In this document: piece by piece, positions 1-5,891 of the stretch
How positions within the stretch are numbered: position 1 is the stretch's first letter
Layout of the letters: each line of letters begins with the position of its first letter
Assembly: GCA_046313675.1 (NCBI GenBank)
Contig: JBKBXU010000204.1
Span: 1-8,423, forward strand
Reading direction: 5' to 3'
DNA length: 8,423 bases
Source: JBKBXU01 sp046313675
GTDB lineage: Bacteria > Bacteroidota > Bacteroidia > Cytophagales > Cytophagaceae
The notes under the pieces: model-generated
Database searches by the model: none
The model's input: only the letters and a program-made list of their open reading frames with translations
What the model was told of the DNA's origin: nothing
Program-made: the position numbers and the translations under genes

Positions 1-918
1 CAAGGCTAAACGCTTATCTAATCCTCTTAATAACGCACCACCGCCGGTTAAATGTATTCCGTTATCATAGATATCGGCAGATAATTCAGGGGGTGAAATT
101 TCAAGAGCCTTTAACACCGCTTCCTCAATCTTAGAAATGGATTTATCCAATGCAAATGCTATTTCGGAATAACTTACTTTAATAACTTTGGGGATACCTG
201 TCATCAAGTCCCTGCCTCTGATTTCGTAATCATCAGGAGGGCTATCCAATTCTGTCAGAGCAGACCCAACTTCAATTTTTACCCTTTCAGCAGAACGTTC
301 ACCAATCAGAAGGTTGTGCTGCCTTCTCATATAATCAAGAATATCCTTATTAAACACATCTCCGGCTACGCGAATAGACTGTTCACAAACAATTCCGGAT
401 AATGCGATAACGGCAATTTCAGTAGTACCACCTCCAATATCCACAATCATGGATCCAACAGGTTGCTCTATGTCAATTCCAAGTCCTATGGCAGCAGCAA
501 TAGGCTCATGAATCATATATACCTCTTTGGCACCGGCATGCTCCGCCGAATCCCGAACGGCCCTTTTTTCAACCTCAGTAATACCAGAGGGAATGCAGAT
601 TACCATTCGATGAGAAGTTGTGCCAAAAACCCTTTTTCCTCCATCAATCATTTTTATCATACCCCTGATCATATGCTCTGCAGCATGGAAATCAGCAATA
701 ACACCGTCCTTCAGAGGACGAATAGTCTTAATATTTTCATGGGTTTTCTCATGCATCTGCATAGCCTCACGACCTATAGCCAACACTTTCCCTGTTACCT
801 TGTCAAGAGCAATAATAGAAGGCTCATCAACAACTATCTTATCCTTATGAATAATTAATGTATTCGCAGTACCAAGATCAATAGCTATATCACTTGCAAA
901 AAAATCAAATAATCCCAT
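1..918 (-). CDS. mreB: Rod shape-determining protein MreB (C-terminus cut off by the window edge)
   Basis: Bacterial actin homologue that polymerises with ATP under the inner membrane and guides the elongation machinery of rod-shaped cells. Translating from the ATG at 916-918 gives 306 residues with no stop before base 1. Full-length MreB is about 340-350 residues, so roughly the last 35-45 are outside the window. Actin-fold signatures occur in order: phosphate-1 loop DLGTANT (14-20), HEPIAAAIGLG (137-147), phosphate-2 loop VDIGGGTTEIAV (159-170), the GERSAERVKIEVGSA segment (206-220) and the adenosine motif HLTGGGALLRGLDK (289-302). The N-terminus MGLFDFF is short and hydrophobic, consistent with a membrane-contacting tip. 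It lies 135 bp downstream of purH on the same strand, with its own candidate promoter. mreC, mreD and later mre genes would be expected further left, which cannot be checked here. Identity is secure. Confidence 0.97.
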   Translation of the reverse strand, partial: MGLFDFFASDIAIDLGTANTLIIHKDKIVVDEPSIIALDKVTGKVLAIGREAMQMHEKTHENIKTIRPLKDGVIADFHAAEHMIRGMIKMIDGGKRVFGTTSHRMVICIPSGITEVEKRAVRDSAEHAGAKEVYMIHEPIAAAIGLGIDIEQPVGSMIVDIGGGTTEIAVIALSGIVCEQSIRVAGDVFNKDILDYMRRQHNLLIGERSAERVKIEVGSALTELDSPPDDYEIRGRDLMTGIPKVIKVSYSEIAFALDKSISKIEEAVLKALEISPPELSADIYDNGIHLTGGGALLRGLDKRLAL

Positions 919-952
919 TGTGTATTACTTTTAAAAGAATATATATTTCACT

Positions 953-983
953 CAAATGGTAAAAATCAAAAATTAGTTTCAAA
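953..983 (-). promoter_or_regulatory. Candidate Bacteroidota-type promoter for mreB
   Basis: On the minus strand a TTTG (980-983) is followed after 18 nt by TACCATTTG (953-961). This resembles the Bacteroidota -33 TTTG / -7 TAnnTTTG arrangement, but there are three bases instead of two between TA and TTTG. Transcription would begin about 25-30 nt before the mreB ATG. The region is very AT-rich, so a chance match is possible. The location between purH and mreB is what makes it plausible. Confidence 0.3.
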
Positions 984-1005
984 AACTGAATTAATACAGC
1001 ATAAT

Positions 1006-1037
1006 ATTGCAATTTTTTTTGTAAAAACAATCGCAAT
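1006..1037 (-). terminator. Candidate stem-loop after purH
   Basis: Bases 1006-1020 pair with 1023-1037. The ATTGC/GCAAT ends are perfect, followed on the minus-strand RNA by one G-U wobble (1011/1032) and one mismatch (1015/1028), then five A-T pairs. This gives a 15-position stem with a tight loop, beginning 16 nt after the purH stop codon. It is AT-rich and no U-tract follows on the minus strand, so a classical rho-independent terminator is not established. It could equally be an RNA 3'-end stabiliser or chance in AT-rich intergenic DNA. Confidence 0.35.
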
Positions 1038-1053
1038 TACAGAAAAAAAGAAA

Positions 1054-2574
1054 TTAATGCTTAAAATGCCTTAGCCCGGTAAATACCATGGCCATCCCAT
1101 GCTTATCGCAAAAGTCTACGGACTCCTGGTCCTTAACTGAACCTCCGGGCTGGATTACAGCTTTTATTCCTGAATTATAAGCTATTTCTACGCAATCAGG
1201 GAACGGAAAGAAAGCATCTGATGCCATGACCACTCCCTTATCGAGCTTGAAACCAAATTTCTCTGCCTTCTCTATTGCCTGTTGCAAAGCATCTACCCTG
1301 GAAGTTTGCCCCACCCCACTGGAAATTAATTGATTCTCCGTAGAAAAAACAATCGCATTCGACTTGGTATGTTTGCAGATTTTAGCAGCAAAAAGAAGTG
1401 CTTTTTTTTCAGCATCATCAGGAGCTTTACTCGTCACTACCCTCAAATCGTCCATGCTTTCAGTTTTAAGATCCTTATCTTGCTGAATGACTCCATTCAG
1501 CAAACTCTTAAACTGAACATTGGAAACTTCCACAGGATTTCTCTTTAAAAGTATCCTATTCTTTTTGCTTGACAATAACTCCAAAGCTTCCGATGAAAAA
1601 GATGGCGCTATTAATACCTCAAAGAATAATTTATTAAGTTCCTCAGCAGCATCTTTATCCACTTCCACATTGGTTGAAATCACTCCACCAAAAGCAGAAA
1701 CAGGATCGGCTTCCAATGCTTTTAAATAAGCATCTTTTGCTGATGACCCTATGGCAACACCACAGGCATTGGTATGTTTTAAAATAGCAAAAGCGGTTTC
1801 GTCAAATTCATCAATCAGAGAAACGGCAGCATCTATATCTACCAGGTTGTTATACGAAAGCTCTTTTCCGTTAAGCTGCTCAAACATTCCATTGAGATCT
1901 CCATAAAAAACACCTTGCTGATGCGGGTTTTCGCCATACCTCAACTTGCGAGAACTCTTAAAGCTTTCCTTAAAGGATGGCAACTCATCTTCTTGAGCGA
2001 AGAAATTATATATAGCAGAATCGTAATGCGATGAGGTATCAAATGCCCATTTGGCAAATAATTTTCTATCGGACAATTCTGTACAGCCATTCTTCTCCCG
2101 AAGTATGTTCTCCAAAACTGTGTACTGATTACGGTCAGATACGATTATAACATCTTTGTAATTTTTTGCGGCAGCTCGTATCAAAGAAATACCACCTATA
2201 TCTATTTTTTCTATAATATCCTTCTCAGGAGCTCCTGAAGCCAGCGTTTCCTCAAAAGGATAAAGGTCTACAATAACAAGATCTATTTCTGGTATTTCAT
2301 ATTGAGAAGCCTGCTGAACATCTTCATTTAGGTCTCTTCTATGCAGTATGCCTCCAAAAATCTTCGGGTGTAAGGTCTTTACCCGGCCTCCAAAAATGGA
2401 AGGATAACCGGTCAGGTCTTCAACTGCCTTCACTTTTATACCCAGGTCTTCAATAAACTTTTGTGTACCACCCGTTGAAAAAATCTGTACATTGTGGTCA
2501 TTAAGTAATTTTACAAGCGACTCCAGATTATCTTTGTAATAAACTGAAATTAAGGCCGACTTAATTTTTTTCAT
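1054..2574 (-). CDS. purH: Bifunctional AICAR formyltransferase / IMP cyclohydrolase PurH
   Basis: Catalyses the last two steps of de novo purine synthesis in the cytoplasm: AICAR plus 10-formyl-THF to FAICAR, then ring closure to IMP. The 506 residues fit the usual bacterial PurH length. The N-terminal MGS-like IMP cyclohydrolase domain (about 1-195) carries STGGT (33-37), GGRVKTLHPK (62-71, with the conserved Lys66) and DIGGISLIRAAAKN (125-138). The C-terminal AICAR transformylase domain carries LRYGENPHQQ (211-220), YNNLVDIDAA (241-250), the catalytic Lys-His pair in KHTNACG (266-272), DPVSAFGG (290-297) and SDAFFPFPD (452-460). The ATG overlaps the 3' end of purN by 14 nt, suggesting coupled translation of the two formyl-THF-dependent enzymes. 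No motif is missing. It is followed by a candidate stem-loop and then mreB. Confidence 0.98.
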   Translation of the reverse strand: MKKIKSALISVYYKDNLESLVKLLNDHNVQIFSTGGTQKFIEDLGIKVKAVEDLTGYPSIFGGRVKTLHPKIFGGILHRRDLNEDVQQASQYEIPEIDLVIVDLYPFEETLASGAPEKDIIEKIDIGGISLIRAAAKNYKDVIIVSDRNQYTVLENILREKNGCTELSDRKLFAKWAFDTSSHYDSAIYNFFAQEDELPSFKESFKSSRKLRYGENPHQQGVFYGDLNGMFEQLNGKELSYNNLVDIDAAVSLIDEFDETAFAILKHTNACGVAIGSSAKDAYLKALEADPVSAFGGVISTNVEVDKDAAEELNKLFFEVLIAPSFSSEALELLSSKKNRILLKRNPVEVSNVQFKSLLNGVIQQDKDLKTESMDDLRVVTSKAPDDAEKKALLFAAKICKHTKSNAIVFSTENQLISSGVGQTSRVDALQQAIEKAEKFGFKLDKGVVMASDAFFPFPDCVEIAYNSGIKAVIQPGGSVKDQESVDFCDKHGMAMVFTGLRHFKH

Positions 2575-3160
2575 CCTCTTTACCTTGATTAATTAATTGA
2601 TCTATAATTATTGGAAAGTGCAGGTGTTCTAAAACCTGCACTTTTTTTGCTACTATTTCCGGAGTATCCCCTTCTTCAACTTCACATATTTCCTGAAAAA
2701 TTATTTCGCCTTCATCATAATGCTCATTTATGTAATGAATGGTAATGCCTGTCTTTTTCTCTTTAGCTTGAATTACAGCTTCATGTACATTCATGCCATA
2801 CATGCCTTTTCCTCCAAAAGCTGGCAACAAAGCAGGGTGTATATTAACAATTTTACCCGGAAATGCCTTAATAAGTTGATCCGGAATAAGCCATAAAAAA
2901 CCCGCCAAAACAACCCAATCGATTTTATAAGATTTTAACTCATTTACAATGATATCTGAGCGAAGGTACTCTTCCCTGTTAAAGACCCTGGTAGGGATAT
3001 TAAATTTAGCAGCCCTTTCCAGGGCAAAAGCATTTTTGTTGTTGCTCATGACAACAACCACTTTTACATCTGCCCTATGTTCGAAATATTCAAATATCTT
3101 TTGGGCATTGCTCCCGGACCCGGAGCAGAAAACGGCAATGTTAACAGATGATTTTTCCAC
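2561..3160 (-). CDS. purN: Phosphoribosylglycinamide formyltransferase PurN
   Basis: Transfers the formyl group of 10-formyl-THF to glycinamide ribonucleotide, an early step of purine synthesis. The phosphate-binding loop GSGSN lies about 10 residues after the N-terminal strand NIAVF. The catalytic segment is NIHPALLPAFGGKG (Asn106, His108), and YDEGEI supplies the catalytic Asp149. The VQVLEHLHFP block near the C-terminus is typical of the family. No in-frame ATG exists near the 5' end. I chose the GTG at 3158-3160 (199 residues), because it places Asn106/His108 at the same numbers as in E. coli PurN and leaves a normal short lead into the first strand. A TTG at 3170-3172 would add four residues. 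It follows the UbiA gene by 29 nt (17 nt for the TTG start) and overlaps purH by 14 nt. Identity is secure; the start is uncertain. Confidence 0.95.
   Translation of the reverse strand: MEKSSVNIAVFCSGSGSNAQKIFEYFEHRADVKVVVVMSNNKNAFALERAAKFNIPTRVFNREEYLRSDIIVNELKSYKIDWVVLAGFLWLIPDQLIKAFPGKIVNIHPALLPAFGGKGMYGMNVHEAVIQAKEKKTGITIHYINEHYDEGEIIFQEICEVEEGDTPEIVAKKVQVLEHLHFPIIIDQLINQGKEDEKN
2615..2648. other. Perfect 11-bp inverted repeat with T-run inside purN
   Basis: AAAGTGCAGGT (2615-2625) and ACCTGCACTTT (2634-2644) are exact reverse complements around an 8-nt loop. On the plus strand the stem runs into seven T residues (2642-2648), the form of an intrinsic terminator for transcription antisense to purN. 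On the minus strand (the mRNA sense) the hairpin is preceded by an A-run and followed by UUUCC, so it is a weak terminator there. It would sit about 40 nt upstream of the purH start codon. The structure is plain in the sequence; its function is inference. Confidence 0.5.
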
Positions 3161-3189
3161 AAAAATTTTCAAAGGGCAAATATAATATT

Positions 3190-4074
3190 CTATTCTATAA
3201 ATATCATACTCATAAGACCCGAAAGCATTATAAACTTACATACGGAACTTAAGAACGCATAATCTTTAATGGTGTCTGCCCTGGAAAGCCTGAACATTAA
3301 ATAGATAACGGGAAAAACTACCAGAATCAACAGGGAAAGAAACAAGGTAAGCCCAACTGAAACAGAGCTGTACACGAGAAAACCTGTAAACAATGCAGTG
3401 ATAAAGTAAATGATTTTTTTCGCCTTTCTGATTCCCAGAACAATGGGAAGTGTCCTGCATCCAAAATTTGCATCTCCCTTCATATCCTCCATATCTTTAA
3501 TAATCTCCCGGATCAGGGAAATAAAGAAAGCAAAGAAAGCATATATGCCACCCAACAGAATGGCTTCACCGAAATACAGACTTGGCAGAAAAACAGCCAG
3601 CCCGCTTAAAACCGCAACGCAGAAATTGCCGGCAAAAGGCAAGCGCTTTAACAGGTTGGAATAAAACCACAAAAGAAAACTGCTGAAAAAATTAATAATT
3701 ATAAATATCCAACCTATAAAAACAACAAGGGCAATGCCAAGTGCGCTAAATACAAAATGAGCAACCATGGCAATCCGACGATTAAAATACCTGCCAACCG
3801 TTACTCTCTGCGGCTTATTGATCACATCTATTTTGATATCATAATAATCATTGATCACATAACCACCTGCCGCTATGAATACCGTGGACAGAATAAGAAC
3901 AAACAAGCCCGGATCAAAAACTACCGACCGAAGGGGCAAAGTCCTTCCTACCAGAAATACGGCAACGAATAATTGAGAAAAAGCCAGGATAAGCAGATTC
4001 TTAAACCGTACCAGCCGGTATACGATCTTTAAAATGTATCTTATTCGTCTGAACCAATTCTTTATCATTGCCAT
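3190..4074 (-). CDS. UbiA-family prenyltransferase (geranylgeranylglycerol-phosphate geranylgeranyltransferase-like)
   Basis: Integral-membrane enzyme of the UbiA superfamily, which transfers an isoprenoid chain from a diphosphate donor to an acceptor. With the start used here (294 residues), the first Asp-rich motif is NDYYDIKID (75-83) and the second is DMEDMKGD (194-201); together they bind Mg2+ and the prenyl diphosphate. Hydrophobic stretches before, between and after these motifs fit the usual eight or nine helices. Bacteroidota members of this group are commonly annotated as digeranylgeranylglyceryl-phosphate synthase-like, but the acceptor cannot be read from the sequence, and quinone or other prenyl-lipid synthesis remains possible. 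A TTG four codons upstream is also open, but it falls inside a candidate -7 element, so the ATG at 4072-4074 (or 4066-4068) is more likely. It is the first gene of the ubiA-purN-purH run. Confidence 0.9.
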   Translation of the reverse strand: MAMIKNWFRRIRYILKIVYRLVRFKNLLILAFSQLFVAVFLVGRTLPLRSVVFDPGLFVLILSTVFIAAGGYVINDYYDIKIDVINKPQRVTVGRYFNRRIAMVAHFVFSALGIALVVFIGWIFIIINFFSSFLLWFYSNLLKRLPFAGNFCVAVLSGLAVFLPSLYFGEAILLGGIYAFFAFFISLIREIIKDMEDMKGDANFGCRTLPIVLGIRKAKKIIYFITALFTGFLVYSSVSVGLTLFLSLLILVVFPVIYLMFRLSRADTIKDYAFLSSVCKFIMLSGLMSMIFIE

Positions 4075-4083
4075 AAGTAGAAC

Positions 4084-4091
4084 CAAAAATA
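4084..4091 (-). promoter_or_regulatory. Candidate -7 element upstream of the UbiA gene
   Basis: The minus strand reads TATTTTTG, an exact match to the Bacteroidota -7 consensus TAnnTTTG, ending 9 nt before the ATG at 4074. No TTTG is visible at the -33 position, and the implied leader is only a few nucleotides, unless the ATG at 4068 is used. It is the only good match I see for this strand in the gap, but such short AT-rich motifs arise by chance. Confidence 0.25.
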
Positions 4092-4135
4092 TTAATAAAA
4101 AAGAAGATGAGAATAAAAAAAACAGATTTTGGAAT

Positions 4136-4143
4136 TATATTTG
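4136..4143 (+). promoter_or_regulatory. Candidate -7 element for the plus-strand lipoprotein gene
   Basis: TATATTTG matches the Bacteroidota -7 consensus TAnnTTTG exactly and lies 26 nt before the lipoprotein ATG at 4170, giving a leader of about 20 nt. A TTTG is not present at the expected distance upstream; the nearest one (4128-4131) is too close. This gap is about 95 bp and would have to hold divergent promoters for this gene and the UbiA gene. Confidence 0.35.
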
Positions 4144-4169
4144 TCTGACTATTTTAAATTTCTGCAACT

Positions 4170-4580
4170 ATGCAAGCGATGTCAAGATCAGTATTATTTA
4201 CCTTTTGCATCCTTTCTCTCTTTCTGGCAAATTGTAACAGAACAGATGTAACCCCTGACGAGCGTAATAAATTTACCGGCAGATATGATGTTGATGAGGC
4301 AAACTATACCCTCGAAACATCAAGTGTATATCGGATTGAAGTACGAAAAAACGATGAAATACACGATGAAATTCTTATAGACAACTTTTTCAATACAGGG
4401 GTTTCTGTGGCAGCGGTAGTTACAGGTTCAAGAATTATTATTCCAATTCAACAGATTTCCTATTATGAAATAGAGGGAACAGGTGTATTGAACGGTACTG
4501 AGTTGAGAATCACTTACTATGTCTCTAATAGCTTAAATAGTGTTGTTGAAACCCTGAATGCCATTTGCACAAGACGGTAA
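4170..4580 (+). CDS. Small hypothetical lipoprotein, lipocalin-like beta fold suspected
   Basis: Not a protein I can name. The 136 residues begin with a lipoprotein signal peptide: a short charged start (the Arg after the second Met), hydrophobic core VLFTFCILSLFLA and lipobox LANC with Cys22 as the likely lipidated residue. Asn at -1 is unusual, since Gly, Ala or Ser is normal. The mature part has FTGRY (35-39), a strand-rich centre ILIDNF...VVTGSRIIIP (68-92) and GTGVLNGTELRITYYVS (103-119). This pattern of alternating strands resembles small lipocalin-like secreted proteins of Bacteroidota, a similarity from general pattern rather than a database match. The ATG at 4179 is an alternative start that retains the signal peptide. 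It is the only plus-strand gene in the window, it divides the minus-strand run, and its TAA touches the kdsC stop codon. Expected location is the outer or inner membrane, facing the periplasm or cell surface. Confidence 0.8.
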   Translation: MQAMSRSVLFTFCILSLFLANCNRTDVTPDERNKFTGRYDVDEANYTLETSSVYRIEVRKNDEIHDEILIDNFFNTGVSVAAVVTGSRIIIPIQQISYYEIEGTGVLNGTELRITYYVSNSLNSVVETLNAICTRR

Positions 4581-4585
4581 TTACC
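4576..4585. repeat. 10-bp palindrome centred on two abutting stop codons
   Basis: GGTAATTACC is perfectly self-complementary, and its centre is the junction between the lipoprotein TAA (4578-4580) and the kdsC stop, TTA on the plus strand (4581-4583). It is too short and loopless to act as a terminator. Part of the symmetry follows simply from two TAA codons meeting tail to tail. Confidence 0.4.
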
Positions 4586-5081
4586 ACTTCTCCGGAGTCC
4601 ATTTTCCCTGAGCTTTCATCGTCTTTTCAATGACATCTCTAACGGCTCCTCTTCCTCCGTCAAATGGGCTAATATAAGAACAGATTGCTTTTATATCCTC
4701 TGCTGAATCTTTTGGACATGTAGGCAAACCCACCAGTTTTAGCATTTTATAGTCGGGAATATCATCACCCATATATAATATGGTGCTGTTATCAATCTGC
4801 TTATCTTTAATATAGTTGTTGAAAACCTCAATTTTATCCTTAACCCCCATAAAAATATCCCTGATCCCCAAAAAAGTCAACCGATTACGAACCCCTTCTT
4901 CAAAACCTCCTGTGATAATAATTATATTGTAGCCATTCTGCACGGCTTTTTCCATAGCATAACCGTCTTTGATATAGAAGCGCCTGGCATGCTCATTATT
5001 GGCATAAGACATTACACTTCCATCTGTAAGAACCCCGTCTACATCCAAAATAAAGGTATTGATTTTACTGAAATCTGCCAT
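4581..5081 (-). CDS. kdsC: 3-deoxy-D-manno-octulosonate 8-phosphate phosphatase KdsC-like (HAD family)
   Basis: Predicted cytoplasmic Mg2+-dependent phosphatase releasing KDO from KDO 8-phosphate for LPS core synthesis. The 166 residues match the small, capless HAD subfamily III that assembles as a tetramer. Motif I is DVDGVLTDG (13-21; nucleophile Asp13, acid/base Asp15), motif II is ITGG (56-59) with Thr57, the conserved Lys is in VKDK (80-83) and motif IV is GDDIPD (105-110). The C-terminal block GGRGAVRDVIE (142-152) is typical of KdsC/YrbI proteins rather than other HAD phosphatases. Substrate assignment is by family; related enzymes can act on other sugar-acid phosphates. It lies 30 nt after the DUF2520 gene, with hairpins in the gap, and its 3' end converges with the lipoprotein gene. 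Confidence 0.9.
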   Translation of the reverse strand: MADFSKINTFILDVDGVLTDGSVMSYANNEHARRFYIKDGYAMEKAVQNGYNIIIITGGFEEGVRNRLTFLGIRDIFMGVKDKIEVFNNYIKDKQIDNSTILYMGDDIPDYKMLKLVGLPTCPKDSAEDIKAICSYISPFDGGRGAVRDVIEKTMKAQGKWTPEKW

Positions 5082-5085
5082 AAAA

Positions 5086-5104
5086 CTACTTTTTATAAAA
5101 GTAG
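5086..5104 (-). other. Stem-loop immediately before the kdsC start codon
   Basis: On the minus strand CTACTTTT, loop ATA and AAAAGTAG form a perfect 8-bp stem, followed by TTTT and then the kdsC ATG. It has the outline of a weak intrinsic terminator or attenuator, but it is AT-rich and has only four U residues. Whether it limits kdsC translation or separates it from the upstream genes is inference. Confidence 0.4.
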
Positions 5105-5117
5105 GGCTATTCTAGCC
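5105..5117 (-). other. Short stem-loop over the DUF2520 stop codon
   Basis: On the minus strand GGCTA, loop GAA and TAGCC form a perfect 5-bp hairpin with a GNA-type triloop that includes the DUF2520 TAG stop. It lies directly against the stem-loop at 5086-5104, so the two could stack. It is short enough to be chance. Confidence 0.3.
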
Positions 5118-5888
5118 ATTTTTCAAGATGCTTTTACTTAAAATTTTATACATCTCCTTTACTGTTGGTGCATCCTCAAGAAAATCAAGATGGGATTGTA
5201 TGGTTTTTACATCCTTTCGGACAGCAGGGCCGGTTTGAGCACGATCCGGACCTAACTCGAAAGCTTTCTCAACCGTTTCCCTGACCAATGGATACAATAC
5301 TTCAAAAGGAAGTTCGGTCTTATCAAGTATACCTCCGGAAATGGATAAAAAATGGTTGGTAAAATTACAGGCAAACACGGCTGCCGTATGAAGGGCCAGG
5401 CGTTGATGCTTGTCGGCCATGTGAAGGTTATTACTTAAACATTGGGCAAAGCCCTTTAAAACCTGATATGCATCATCATCTATGGCCTCAAGAAAAAAGG
5501 GGATACCGGAAACATCCAGCTTGCGGCCTTTAGTAAACGTTTGAAGGGGGTAAAGAACCCCACGGAAATTATGCTTATTGAGCAGGTTCATGCTGCATGC
5601 TCCTGAGGTATGCACCACCAGAGCATCCTCCGGAACAATCAATTGATCTGAAATTTGACTTATGACATCGTCCGGAACGGAGACTATAAAGACCCGTGAG
5701 CGACTTTCCGAAAAGTCCAATGCGGATACCGGCTCTGCGTCAAAAAGATAGGAAGTGAGCTTTTTTGCGTTCTCAAAATCACGGCTATACACTTCGCCTA
5801 CTTTGCATCCCACATTTTCAAATGCAGGAGCCAAATGCCAGGCCACATTTCCTGCCCCTATAAAAGATATGTTCACAGGACCCGGCAT
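5112..5888 (-). CDS. Rossmann-like and DUF2520 domain-containing protein (putative NAD(P)-binding oxidoreductase)
   Basis: 258-residue cytoplasmic protein of a family with a dinucleotide-binding N-terminal half and a helical C-terminal DUF2520 half, built like 6-phosphogluconate or F420-dependent NADP oxidoreductases. The first strand and glycine loop read ISFIGAGNVAWHL (7-19). VSVPDD (69-74), HTSG (93-96) and YPLQTF (113-118) follow. The DUF2520 part has HTAAVFACNFTNH (167-179) and TGPAVRKD (219-226). These motifs are intact and the length is normal. The substrate is not established for the family to my knowledge, so I give no reaction. The ATG lies 3 nt after the stop of the CcmF-like gene, so the two are almost certainly co-transcribed. 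KdsC follows after 30 nt. Confidence 0.88.
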   Translation of the reverse strand: MPGPVNISFIGAGNVAWHLAPAFENVGCKVGEVYSRDFENAKKLTSYLFDAEPVSALDFSESRSRVFIVSVPDDVISQISDQLIVPEDALVVHTSGACSMNLLNKHNFRGVLYPLQTFTKGRKLDVSGIPFFLEAIDDDAYQVLKGFAQCLSNNLHMADKHQRLALHTAAVFACNFTNHFLSISGGILDKTELPFEVLYPLVRETVEKAFELGPDRAQTGPAVRKDVKTIQSHLDFLEDAPTVKEMYKILSKSILKNG

Positions 5889-5891
5889 GAT

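Noticed and set aside
463..858. Plus-strand open frames of 131 and 76 residues opposite mreB
   Set aside because: They lie wholly inside a strongly conserved mreB frame on the other strand, have no recognisable domain, and are shadows of its codon use.
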